A stretch of DNA of 64,000 nt from positions 8,992,303-9,056,302 of the forward strand of contig CM046870.1 of NCBI GenBank assembly GCA_025617745.1, read 5' to 3'. Within the stretch, counting starts at the first letter, position 1. Every line of letters begins with the position of its first letter. This stretch comes from Heliocidaris erythrogramma. Taxonomy: Eukaryota > Echinodermata > Echinoidea > Camarodonta > Echinometridae. Positions 1-10,439 of this stretch are shown one piece after another. The notes below the pieces were generated by a model. It worked only from the letters and a program-made list of their open reading frames with translations. It did no database searches and was not told where the DNA came from. A program made the position numbers and the translations under genes.

Positions 1-476
1 CTTCGAGTATTGATAACAAAAGCTACTATCCACATACAGACAACAGCGAGGGAAGTACGCCTTGGAGAGAATAGACGTTGGAACCAGAATGGAAACCGTA
101 CAGCCATTAACCTCTCGACTGATATGGTTGTTAGGGTGAAGATGGATGCACAAATAGATATCCACATAAAGGTGGAAGTATGGATAATCTTACAATACAC
201 CTCAGCAGCAAAGGTGTCAGGATAATTTGCCACTTTGGGGAGTGGTATCATGAAGATGGATGTCAGGAAATCGGCCGCCGCTAAAGCACCAATCAAGGTG
301 TCTGTGGCACAGCGTCGACGTCCTGGCCAAAAGATGACCAACATCACCAACAAGTTTCCTAGGACACCAATGATGGCTATGTTCAACTGGACAATCACCC
401 ACCACTCCCAGGAAACAGGTGCCCACACCCATTCATCATTCCTGGAGATATTCTGCCAGTCACTGCCCATCGTCAT
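1..476 (-). CDS. Class A (rhodopsin-type) GPCR, N-terminal part, runs off the window
   Basis: Reading the minus strand from the ATG at 476 gives an open frame of 158 codons to the window edge with no stop. It is a close paralogue of the complete receptor at 18297-19331 and covers the N-terminus to TM4. It has an N-glycosylation site (QNIS), GNLLV in TM1, a TM2 segment with the conserved Asp (AAADFLTS), an extracellular Cys before TM3 and VERLMAV in place of the usual DRY. A second in-frame ATG lies at 470. Upstream on the minus strand a pyrimidine tract followed by AG at 558-557 looks like a splice acceptor, so the coding exon probably starts at 556 behind a 5' UTR intron; the intact paralogue has the same arrangement. 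The ligand cannot be told from sequence. Whether the gene is complete depends on bases left of the window. Confidence 0.85.
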   Translation of the reverse strand, partial: MTMGSDWQNISRNDEWVWAPVSWEWWVIVQLNIAIIGVLGNLLVMLVIFWPGRRRCATDTLIGALAAADFLTSIFMIPLPKVANYPDTFAAEVYCKIIHTSTFMWISICASIFTLTTISVERLMAVRFPFWFQRLFSPRRTSLAVVCMWIVAFVINTR

Positions 477-556
477 TTCAGTTGTGTCGCCCTTGAGGGT
501 TCCGTTGATAGTCGCTGCTGGGAGGTACCTTTGATGAAAACTTCAGACCAAGTCAC

Positions 557-1189
557 CTGAAAAGAGAAGAACACAATTATCTTTTTGTTGAAAAATATTA
601 TCTACCTCAATGAGCTTAATTGGATCAACTGCTTAATTGGGATATATGGAAATGATAAATATCAATTATTTTCAAAATATTATAAGATACTTTCGTTTCA
701 TAAAATAATACAGTAATCATAGAGTTGCAGACGAGATGGAAGTATAAATGGAGGCTGCTTGAGAGGGAAAAAAGAATATAAAGAGAGAAGGAGGAAGAGT
801 GTAAAAAAAAAAAAAAGAACAAAGATACAAATAATGTGAGAAGAGAAAAGGTGAAGGGAAATAAATGAAATAGATTGTTAGGAATTGCGTGGGATATTGT
901 AAAGAATGCAATACATTGTAAATCCATACCATAATTCTGAAGAAACAACATGAAAGTATAAAAAGAAAAAAAATTGGGGAGAGTTGAGTGGTACAGTGGA
1001 GAAGTGGGAAAACGAACAGAGAGAGGACGAGATCGGAGGGATAGAGAAAGAGAGATAGAAGAATAAAACGAAACATTGCCGAGGCAAATAAGCAAAATTT
1101 GAAGGGAAAGTCCATGATGATTACAAGTTGGTTTTAAAAGAAGCAGAAAAAAAAGAAAAGATATACGATAAGAAATTGCCTTGTATCTC

Positions 1190-1190
<1 letters not shown>
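557..1190. other. Non-coding spacer, AT-rich low-complexity
   Basis: Purine-rich on the plus strand with A runs. The long minus-strand open frames here translate to Ser/Phe/Leu-rich low-complexity peptide and resemble no protein family. Probably intron or 5' flank of the minus-strand GPCR. Confidence 0.5.
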
Positions 1191-1191
<1 letters not shown>

Positions 1192-1225
<34 letters not shown>

Positions 1226-1525
1226 CTGCATTTATATGGCGCATTTCCAGTTAGTAACTGCTCAAACGCTTTGCAGTGTATTATTACCCCGGTTATTGGA
1301 TCCTATTACGATTCTGCACTTATAGTGCACATTCTCCACTCCACAAGGGAGCATTCCAGTCTGGCTGCCATTTTACAGGCGCACATATACTATTCCAGTC
1401 ACAGTGACATTCGCATCCTACCGGGTACCCATTTAACACCTGGGTGGAGAGTGGCAAATGTACATTAATGTCTTGCCAAAGGACATTAGTGCCGCGGCAG
1501 GACTTGAACCGTGAACCGCGAAAAT
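1192..1525 (-). mobile_element. tRNA-derived SINE copy with (ATA)n tail
   Basis: An (AAT)n run at 1192-1224 is the element tail. The body follows at 1225-1525 and reads as minus-strand SINE. The segment with ACCCATTTAACACCTGGG, GTGGAGAGTGGCAAATGTA and TTAATGTCTTGCCAAAGGAC is shared almost base for base with 11042-11325. At the right end, GGACTTGAACCGTGAACC is the reverse complement of a degraded B-box region. The A box is missing, so this copy is truncated at its tRNA-related head. Confidence 0.7.
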
Positions 1526-1659
1526 TTCCATTTTCCCTAAAGAAAATATTCAAACATATATGCACCTTAGATACAATCATTGCTCAAATATTTTTACACA
1601 AAACCTGTATAAAAAATCTATTCCTTCATTAGCAACTCAAAAATGAAAATTTGTGAAAT

Positions 1660-1842
1660 TTTCCGTACTGAGCAAATGTGAGAGTTGATACGTCACGGAG
1701 TTGCCAGTTTGTATTTGATTGATTACAGCTTCAAAGGTTCAGAACTTTCGGATTTTCCTCAAACTTTTACTTATCTGTTTCTCTCATTCTGGTGTTTTTT
1801 TCTTCAAATCAGCAACATACCAGGGTGGAATTTCCCTTTAAA
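1660..1842. mobile_element. MITE fragment ending in GGGTGGAATTTCCCTTTAAA
   Basis: The right end CAGGGTGGAATTTCCCTTTA is the inverted counterpart of the left end of a related element at 38187-38570 (TTTAAAGGGAAAGTCCACCC). Internal text such as TTTGTATTTGATTGATTACA also recurs there (38500 region). Only one end is visible here, so the left boundary is approximate. Confidence 0.5.
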
Positions 1843-2339
1843 CAATAAAATGAAAGTAGAGCTGAAGCTATAAACGTAGAGTCGTTGCACTCTGCTCTGA
1901 GCTAGCGGTACCAGCGTCGCGACGCCGACACAGAGTCCGGCTAAAAAGAGAAGAGTTTCATCACTTAACTATACAGAGAACAAAGGGACAAACAAAGTCT
2001 ATAAATACAGTTTCTAACATTATTTAGTTCAAAATAATATAACTCACGTCCAAAATCATCTTTAAATATGCACGGGTTCGCTCGGAAATTCGCAGTCATC
2101 TCATGTTGAGTGCTGTGCATTGCAGTGTATTGTTGTATCGTAAGCCCGTCTAGATACAATCGCGTCGCTTATGCATTGAGCTTAATTTTTGCATTGAGAT
2201 TGCACCGCAGTCTGGTGGGTGCTGATCCTACATGGTATACTAATCACAAAGCGGACTATGATACAAATCGTACGTACGTATCACGGACCTCTATTGAACA
2301 TACCCATGGCATAATTATTTTCTTACGTGGGTTCCCCCG

Positions 2340-2660
2340 GTGAGAGCTACGGAGTCTGCACTACGTACCGTTCGCCGGACGCACGCGCAATCGTCGTCTG
2401 ATTCGGTCGACGGCGAGGCAAAGCACGCGGGCCAATGGGATTTGGTCGTTCAGGAGATCGCTCACCTGCTGCCAACGCGACGTCGTCGTGCAACGCGAAG
2501 GCGATGTTGTACATGCGGGCGGCCAGGCCGACCGGTCGGGACGGAAGGCGGCTCGTGGCGGGCAGCAGGAAAACATTTTATAGAGTCCATCGACCCCTCC
2601 TGCAGCGCGTGCAAAGTCAATCGGGGCGGGCGCGGGACCCCCTGCGTGGCCTTAGCAAAT
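2340..2660. other. CpG-rich island, no recognised gene
   Basis: A sharply delimited CpG-dense block in AT-rich surroundings. On the minus strand CTATAAAA at about 2576-2583 could act as a TATA-like box and GCAGCAG|GTGAGC (about 2467) would serve as a splice donor, but no translated frame resembles a known family. It may be a promoter island, a GC-rich exon or part of an unrecognised repeat. Confidence 0.35.
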
Positions 2661-3032
2661 TAATTATATTAGATTACTAGTACATGTATTGTGATTATTA
2701 TTCCCATGTAAATTAATGTCTGGAAAGATTACTGTTGATAATGAAATGGAACAGAGAGTTGAAATCTACAATTCGTTTTGTGACAAACAGTTTCTAAAAT
2801 TTTGACTCTACTTGCCCCAGAAAATGAACATGTTGAAATCTAAACGTGATATTTTTTATATGACGATTAAAGTGCATTCTCCTTCTAAGTTTCACAGCGA
2901 TGCACAGTAATTATTGCTGAGGGACCATGGAAGAACAACTGTATCATATTATGAAAATAATATTGATAAAATAAACAAATCAGCAAATAACTGTAATGGC
3001 ACAAATATTATGATATAAATAATAATTTTCAG
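2661..3032. other. AT-rich spacer before the GPCR fragment
   Basis: No coding, RNA or TIR signal seen. It ends in AATAATTTTCAG, which resembles a splice acceptor immediately before the GPCR C-terminal fragment. Confidence 0.4.
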
Positions 3033-3254
3033 CCCTCTCTATGTTTCATCATCCTGGCCTTCTGTAACTCCTGCGCCAACCTTTTCATATATGCTGCCAG
3101 GTTGCCTAACGTCAGGAAAGCTCTCAAGGATGTGTTTTGGAGAAAAAGTATCCGACATGGCCATGGGGTCCATTTAGTTTTTGCTGGTGAGGGGGAAGAG
3201 TGTGCTCCTGCTGGGATCACAACAAAAAGCAGAACCACTGAAACAATTCCATGA
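3033..3254 (+). pseudogene. GPCR C-terminal fragment (TM7 and tail) of the local receptor family
   Basis: The plus frame 3033-3254 encodes the last part of TM7 and the cytoplasmic tail of a receptor closely similar to the one ending at 19331. It matches CFIILAFCNSC, FIYAARLPNVRKALKD and RHGHGVHLVFAGEGEE against the equivalents of the full gene, and stops at the same place after the tail (TETIP, then TGA). The TM7 motif NPxxY is changed to NLFIY, so the conserved Pro is lost. TM1-6 are not visible upstream; 3021-3032 resembles a splice acceptor. It is therefore either a 5'-truncated pseudogene or a terminal exon without its partner; truncation is more likely. Confidence 0.75.
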
Positions 3255-5765
3255 AGCAGTGGTTCTTATCTGAGGTGGCCCTTTTTTTTTGGGGGGGGGG
3301 GGTGGTAATGGATTACTAATGATCTCATCACATTTAAATCGAATGTCCAGTTGCATTAAATGGGGTAATTACATTCACAAGGATTGTTAGATTGGATTGT
3401 AGGGCCATTATTATTATTCTTTCTAATTCCTGTCCTAAATGATAAGAATTGGTTTCATGACTGCGTTGTTATATCCAGGGTCCGTGGCAGGAGGGGGGAG
3501 TAAGGATAGGGGTTGGCGGTATCTAAATTTTGTGATGATCCCCCTCCCCAACATTTTAAACATGTTCGAAGAAGCTAAAACAAATGCCAGAATGAACTCC
3601 AAATACGCCAAAATTGTATCTGATATACATGTATATATATATATGTACATTACGTTAGGGTGTTATCTTCCAATAGGTCATGAAAAAAATTAAAAAATCA
3701 CAATCACAAAATTCCTATTTTGGTGCACATTGGTTTGGCCTTGGCCCACTGAGCATCGGCGTAAACAAGATTTACAATACAGAGGACATGCGGGTAGGCC
3801 AACCTGTTATTTTCGTATCAGAGGGGGTTTTCCCCCTTGCGAAATTTTTTGAAACTTATTGACGCGAAATCACGTTTTAGCGCAAGGTAGAAGTATGATT
3901 TACATGTTTTCAATGATTATTCAAAATGAGGTGAACGGGAAATGGGACCAGAATTCAATCGCAGATTATGACAGTATGTGGCAGGTTATATTTTCCAAAG
4001 GAAAGGAGCTGAATGTTGTATATACATATACAGGATATGGGTACTTGGCATGATAGAGAACATCCTGAGCGATTATGCTTAGTTCTATTTGTAGAATGTA
4101 TAAAAACACCAATACGCAATTATATATATGCACAATACATATGTACAATATACTTGACACGCAATAGTGTCATGCGGATGTTCCTAAGGAACAACTTATG
4201 ATGTGTCATTGTCAGAAATTGAGTCTATGCTATTAATCTATCATCATAATAATTGATTAAGGACTTACATACAAATTATATTTACAACCTTAACAATTAC
4301 TAGTATAAAAACCATTACTCTGCTCATCAAAGGCGTATGGGCACATTTTCGCGCGGGAGTGGGGGGGGTGGGGCTGACGCCTCTGGCTTGAATATCGAAC
4401 TTTCTGTTTCTCTTCGCTCGCTGACAAAGGAAAATTGCTTTTATTATGGTTAAAACTTTATGTCGCCAAAATACACCAGATAAGATATAAAAGTTATGTA
4501 TCTGGCTACATCGCTGCCTTTGAGGCCGCTATCCAGTCAAGTTATTTGCTTATGATAGACGGTCTCCTGCATGTAAAAAATCCTAGTTTCTTTTGGAACA
4601 TTTTACACTTGAATCAATGAATTCACTTTGATTTTCAACTTGTTTTTGTTTTTTTGCATAATGTATCGTATGTATTTTTGGTACATTTCCTATGTTTATT
4701 GTATATAATTGTAATCTTCATTGATCATTCAATAAATGCAGAAATTATTCCCCCCCCCAAAAAAAAAAATAATAAAAAATAAAAAAAAAATCAATAAATA
4801 AAAAAATAAAAAAAATATATAAGGACATTCGAGCGTCTCGTTGCCTGGAATCACCCTGTTTCTAAATTTGAAGATAAAAATGAAGACACTTTATAATTAT
4901 AAAAATGTTATTTCTTCACCATGATCAAAATATATGAGATAAGATAAAAGAACTATATGTTTCGGCACTTATCTATATTCGTGAACCAAGTATGAGTTGA
5001 TGGTTGCCCGAATATCAGGACATCAACCCCCCCCCCCCCCCCCTTCCGCCTATGACTCCGCTTCATTACGTTGATGTGGTCTATGCGCACAGCCGATCGC
5101 TCGCCGAGACCAGCACTGTATTTGAAATTATGATGTATAAACGTTTTAATAAAGTATGACAATAGCATAGACAGTACTTATTAAATACATTATTTTTGCC
5201 ATAAATATTGTAAACCATTACCTACACAATAACTCAGTGGCAAGAGGTTTACTTTGTTCACTATGAGAAAAATCGATTATCGCGTGTGACATTTGATTAT
5301 CATCACTTTTTTTTAAATTGTACATTACACATTATAATTCCTTTTTCGTAGTTTCCTATTTTGTTATATTTGATGATATTTTCCAAACTGTCGACTTTAT
5401 ATCAATAACATCTATATGATTTGATTTGAGTTGAGTTGAATGCCAATGTTTGTAGTTTTTCATTTTGTATAGAGTTTACAATAAGGTTTTATATGCGAAC
5501 GTGAAGTGAATTAAGAACTCTAGGGAAATGGAACGGTAAGGAATTCGCGAAAACTCGTTTACTTAACAATGATAATAATATCAGTTGTTTCTTTACAGAG
5601 CCTTACCAGTTACACTGTAACCGATCAAAGCGCTAATAGCATTACTACCCCGGTCACTAGATTCAACTGCGATTCTGCACATTATACAGTATACATTTTC
5701 CACTCCTCCGAGGAGCGTTCTAACCAGTCACTTGATCCCAAGCACGTTTACTTTTATACTCCGCC
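3255..5765. other. Intergenic repeat-rich spacer
   Basis: Contains poly(G) at about 3289-3302, poly(C) at about 5027-5043, a short TA run at 3634-3643 and an A-rich stretch at 4750-4820. No translated frame resembles a protein family and no tRNA-like sequence was seen. Confidence 0.4.
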
Positions 5766-5771
5766 CGTCGG

Positions 5772-6396
5772 CCCACTGCAACAAGGAAATAGATACCGAT
5801 TGCTATAAAACGAGATATTGTCGATCTCGCGGGCACTGTGACAATTTTGCTGTGGGTTCACCAGACCGACAACCCACGAGACAGACGGCCCACGAGATTG
5901 ACAGCCTAAAGGCCACCTTACGATCGGTCTGCGATCCGATTTGTGAAATAAATCGCTATGGCATTAAATACTGGCATTTTAACAAATGAAATCTATCCTA
6001 TTCAGGTTCTTAAAAGTAATATGAATACTTAACACATGGTTTTGTGAGCTTGTCAGCTTTCTACAGGGAATAAGGGCAAATTTAGTTTCAAATTTTTGTG
6101 ACGTCACTACGACTCGGAGCCGATTTGGCCATTCCACCGACTATAAAAAACTCGGCAAAGGCCGTATTATCGATTTTACTATCTGTATGACTATTCAGAC
6201 CCTCTATCAAAAATATTTTTCGTTTTTAAATGATTTGTCAAATGATATTACATTTTCTTTTGAAATCGCATCGCAGACCGATCGCAAGGTGTGCGGTGGC
6301 CGTCGATCTGGTGAACCCTAAGAAAAGTTGTCAGAATGCCCGCGAGACCGACAATATCTAGTTAGAAATGGGTATCGATTTCCTTGTTGCAGTGGG
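5772..6396. mobile_element. Foldback (long inverted-repeat) element, about 625 bp
   Basis: The left arm beginning CCCACTGCAACAAGGAAAT (5772) is the imperfect inverse of the right arm ending TTCCTTGTTGCAGTGGG (6396). Similarity continues inward through AGATATTGTCGATCTCGCGG against its inverse near 6335-6360, GGTTCACCAGA near 5857 and 6307, and GATCGGTCTGCGAT at 5922 and its inverse near 6271. The arms are interrupted by small insertions. The loop carries no coding capacity. Related arm sequence (Cys/Gly-free, GATCGGTCTGCGA-type) recurs near 46240, 50210 and 60950, which suggests a genome-wide family. Confidence 0.7.
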
Positions 6397-6399
6397 TCT

Positions 6400-8095
6400 C
6401 GTGGCCTGTCGGTCAGCTTCCTGGGATGCCCCGGGTACTGTATTTCTTGGGTGGACGTCAAGAAATCAACTAGTGTAAGGAGTGGCGTAGCATCGGTCAA
6501 GAAATTTAGGGGGGCACTGGTATTGTGGGGGCACCGATCTTAGTTGAATTACGAATTAACGAAGCTAACGATTTGGGGAGGGGGAGGGAGGCCTGGAGGG
6601 GGTGCTATCATCCCCTTCCTTTCATCGCGTTCCTTTTTCCGATCTAGCCTTCTTTTTGCATCCCCCCCCCCCCCCGCCAGTCGGCAGGGGGCGGGTGTTT
6701 TATGATGTCGATACTCTGTACTGTATTGTAGAAAATAAAAATAAATTAGACCAACCAAACCTAAATTATTGCATCTCTTTTGGTTTAATTCCCGATAAAT
6801 TATCAAATGCAAAAGCCAAATAATCTTTTAATACTGAAACAATTAATGTGAAACTCAATATAGCTAAATAAACTGCATTTACAATTTAAGATATTATTGA
6901 CGAACGAATTTGCGAATAAGTCAATAAAGTCAAAAAGCCATTTTCGGAAACTGCATCATCATGTAATAAAATTAATTCCTGGTTTATAAAATCATATCAG
7001 ACTAAACTCAAGAAGCAAGCATCTTTCCAAAAATTATCCCAAAATATTCTGGTTCAGTATTTTTGCCGAAAATAACGAATCATGTAATCCAACAGTTTAA
7101 CTCAAGTAAGTTAAAATAATTTAGAATGCTAAACAGGTGAAACTGCATCAAACTCACAAAAGCTAAAACTCATGATAATGAAATGTAAATAATGAATTAT
7201 TCGGTGTTATTCAGCCTTCGGAAAAATGATCAACATTACCAACATAAACAAAGCTAAACATACTATGAAAATCATATAAACAATTCAATTTTAGAGAATA
7301 GAAAATGTTCTGATGCTTACCTGTATTGTAGAAAATAAAACACAAGGAGTTTAATTGGGTGTACACTACTTGCTGTTTCTCGTGGAATCACAATAATGAT
7401 GCCACTTTTAGCTTTCCCAGCATTTATACACAAGCCAAACCAACTCTGTGTTTTCTCTTACAATACAGTAGGCTATTCCATTAATCCATTAGGGTTGTAC
7501 AAAATACACTTGCAGTTTGTAAATTATCCCTCAGTAAAATATCATTTATATCAATTTGATAAACTGTATATGACTGAGGATCAAAATGTATCATGTAAAA
7601 TAAATATTAAATCATAAATCCAAAGAATAATATCATACTTCTTATTGCTCATATAAAACACCCCTCACCTGGACTGTTCCATTTCTACATTACCAAGCAA
7701 CGCTCGCTGGCCAAAATGGATGTAACACTAACAGCATATTGAATAAGATGGTGCCCGCCCCAATTTACTAGTACTCTTAATTATAAAATATTACTTTAGA
7801 TTTCTCCAATGCATAAAGGCAGATATTCCCATGTCCAATATCAACTCTCTATTGGACGTTTTGCATGGTCAGCAATTAAGGGGGACGGGACGGAAAACAA
7901 ATATTCCAGCCGTTTGTCCCCCACCCCCCCCCCCCTTCCGAAAATTAGAAATACCAGATCTTCTGTCTAAATGGTGATTACCTCCTTTTTTGCATTTACC
8001 TATTAGATGAAAAGTGCACTAAGATTGCCCAATTTTTTGTCTCCCTTGTTGGTTATCCAACCTTCAAAATATTTAATGAGGAATTCGACAAAACC
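6400..8095. other. Non-coding spacer with poly(C) runs
   Basis: Holds poly(C) at about 6661-6675 and 7921-7936. A CTGTATTGTAGAAAATAAAA phrase occurs twice (6719-6740 and 7321-7340), so this may include dispersed repeat copies. No gene seen. Confidence 0.4.
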
Positions 8096-8139
8096 TTGCA
8101 AAATAGGGATGCATGTTCTCCTCTAGAAATTCTGGGAAC

Positions 8140-8161
8140 TTCTTTCCTCTTTTTGTTTTTG

Positions 8162-8192
<31 letters not shown>

Positions 8193-8290
8193 TGTTTCTG
8201 TGTCTTTGTTTTATTTTGTTTGTTTGTTTGTTTGTTTGTGTTTTTTCGTGGTTTTTTTTTTTTTTTTTTTTTGGGGGGGGGGGGGGGGTG
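8140..8290. repeat. (GTTTT)n/(TTTG)n low-complexity tract ending in T and G runs
   Basis: Degenerate GTTTT/TTTG units from 8150 to 8240 run into about 20 T and then about 16 G. Open frames over this tract on both strands are artefacts of composition. Confidence 0.8.
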
Positions 8291-8739
8291 AGGTGAACCG
8301 TATACCCCCTCCTTCCCGTCACCGAAAAAAATCGTCGCCTCTGGTTGGCACAGAAACCAGTAATGTCGGATATCCGTAACTATCAAAATGTTTAGTATCA
8401 AGGTTTAGTAAAAGTTACAAACTTTGTGCTAAATTGCTTGAAAGGTGTAGGAGAGACGAAGTAAAACGTGATAGAGGCATCCAAAGGGGCTGCGGAAGCG
8501 GGGGGGGTCGGGTGGGTGCTGCCCCCCCCCCCCCCCCGACAACTTTATTTTATTTTATTTTATTCTCTTCTGCAATTGTATAAGTACACGCAAATTTTTC
8601 GATAACAACAATAGAATATGATAGAATAGGTATTTTTTCTGACAATGAATGATAAATAAACAAATATATTACATGACCTATATAAATGCTATCACGTGAC
8701 TATCGTAAGAAGGAAGACAAGAGTTATAATCCGAGATAT

Positions 8740-8811
8740 GACGTAAAATACGTCATACCTCGGAATATAACGTCCATAATGCCGTTATATCCGTAGGTAT
8801 GACGTCACGTG
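8740..8811. promoter_or_regulatory. Palindromic TGACGT cluster with CRE and E-box (TGACGTCACGTG)
   Basis: CCGAGATATGACGT and ACGTCATACCTCGG (about 8731-8763) form a near-perfect hairpin. Another inverted pair, ATAACG...CGTTAT, follows. At 8800-8811 TGACGTCACGTG overlaps a full CRE palindrome and a CACGTG E-box. The block lies just upstream of the first recognisable codons of the KIAA1958-like gene, so a promoter role is plausible but not shown. Confidence 0.35.
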
Positions 8812-8826
8812 TATGTGCGATCGCGC

Positions 8827-10432
8827 AGGCCAGGCCCCAGTCGGCCTGTTTCTGTTGAGGAAGAACTAGACGAAATCAGGTAACTATATAGGCACCAATC
8901 CTGCAGCTGAGCTCATGAATATTCATATCAGAAACCCCTATTTGAAGACTTTGAAAGATACTACAAGTTTGGGACTTGTATTTTCTTACTCAGTCACCTT
9001 ATTTTTAAATCAGCAAAAGAAAATTTCATAATATAAACCTCTGCCGAGGTTCAAACTCGTGGTCCTTTCACCAAGAGAGGACTGGATTATCCGATTGCGC
9101 CACACAGAACAGCTGCTCGATGCCCTTGCTCGTTTTATTATATCGCTACAATTCGTTTTCATGAATATTCATGCCGACTAGTTTTGACGGAATAAACCGT
9201 ATTTGACGCGATATGAATATTCATGAGCTCGGCTGCAGGATTGATCAAAAGGATGCTCGTTCAACTAAAAAGGTCATTAATGTAGCAGAGAATGTGTTGG
9301 AAGGCTTATAGTGAACACAAAGGAGTCCAAATTCCAGAAACAATTACAGCAGATGAACTGAGTAAGTTTCTTCGATCATTTTATGCCGAGGTTCGGAGAT
9401 CGAATGGTAAATTGTATAGCAAGCGCTCGATGATAACACTGCGATATGGATTGCAGAGACACTTCAAGAAATTCGGTTTTGACATCGTAAGTGACGCCGA
9501 GTTCAAAGGGGCAAATGAAATGTTTCACGCTGTTCTAGTCAAGCTTAAGAAGGAGGGTAAAGGGTCAGTTGATCATAAAGAACCAATTACGCGAGAAGAT
9601 TATTTGAAAATCAAGTCATCAACAGCAACTGATGTTAACACCCCAAAGGACTTGAAAACAAAGTTTTTATGGACATAATGATGCATTTGTGCAATCGAGG
9701 GAGAGAAAACTTGCGCAGTTTTTCCAAAACAGACTTTGTAGTTGTGACAGATTCAACAAATGAGAAATATGTTTACCTCGCCAGTGACAAATTGACCAAG
9801 AATCATCGTGGGGAATCACTCGACGACTCCCGCAGTCAACAAGGAAGGATGTATGAAACCCATATAAGCCTGACTGTCCTGTAAAGACATTTGAAACCTA
9901 TGTTTCCCATCTGAATCCACTGTGTGATGACCTTTTCCAGCGTCCAAAGATGAATGTGCAAAGTGATCAACAAGTGTGGTATTACAACTCTCCTGTTGGA
10001 AAGAATACTTTAGGGGAAAAGATGAAGAAAATATCCCTTGAAGCGCATACATCGAAGGTTTACACAAACCACTGCCTGCGCTCAACTTCTATCCATGTTC
10101 TGCATGCGAGTGGATTTGAAGCAAGACACATAATGTCCGTATCCGGACACAAATCTGAAAGTAGTATCAAACACTATTCTTACGTCGATGAAGCTAAGAA
10201 AAGACGCATGAGCAGATCTACAGCACCGTCCACTCCTCGCATTCACACCGCTAGCTCAACTAGTGCAGGACCTGGTCCAGGACCTAGCAGTGCAGCTCTC
10301 GTGCCAGTGCCAGAAGATGCATCATCACAATCTCAGTCATCATCCCAAATAAATGTTGTATCCAACAAGCTGACCCTAGACAAGAAGCGACACTACAATT
10401 TTTACAATTGTACAGTCAATTTTTACAATTAA
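8827..10432 (+). pseudogene. KIAA1958/DUF3504-type protein derived from a Crypton tyrosine recombinase, frameshifted
   Basis: The first exon-like piece (8827-8879) encodes SRPVSVEEELDEIR. After an apparent intron at 8880-9238 (AG|GTAACT ... CTGCAG|G) the frame resumes with IDQKDARSTKKVINVAENV. The rest is spread over three frames: YSEHKGVQIPETITADEL and FLRSFYAEVRR (9292-9666), HLCNRGRENLRSFSKTDF (from 9669), then CPVKTFETYVSHLNPLCDDL (from about 9870), PVGKNTLGEKMKKIS, TNHCLRSTSIHVLHASGFEA and the recombinase-like signature RHIMSVSGHKSESSIKHYS. In the Crypton family the NHxxR and GHKS..(x)n..Y positions are catalytic-core residues (tyrosine-recombinase fold); these are visible. Frameshifts near 9300, 9665 and 9855 break the gene. 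The tail after 10200 is Ser/Pro-rich. It could be a dead transposon copy or a decayed domesticated gene. Confidence 0.75.
8896..9243. mobile_element. TIR element (33-bp arms) carrying a tRNA-like sequence, inside an apparent intron
   Basis: The 33 bases at 8896-8928 (starting CAATCCTGCAGC) are the inverse of 9211-9243 with one mismatch; both contain CATGAATATTCATAT. Between them, 9038-9110 reads on the minus strand as a tRNA-like sequence with an A-box-like TGGCGCAATCGGATAATCC and a B-box-like GAGTTTGAACCTC. The element fills almost the whole gap between two exon-like pieces of the KIAA1958-like gene, and its right arm contributes the CTGCAG|G acceptor. No clear target-site duplication was found. 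Confidence 0.75.
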
Positions 10433-10439
10433 TCTCTAA

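Noticed and set aside
625-1191. 188-residue minus-strand open frame
   Set aside because: Ser/Phe/Leu-rich translation of a purine-biased low-complexity tract; no family resemblance.
8053-8401. Phe/Leu-rich and Lys/Gln-rich open frames
   Set aside because: Low-complexity TTTG/TTTTG and T/G runs.
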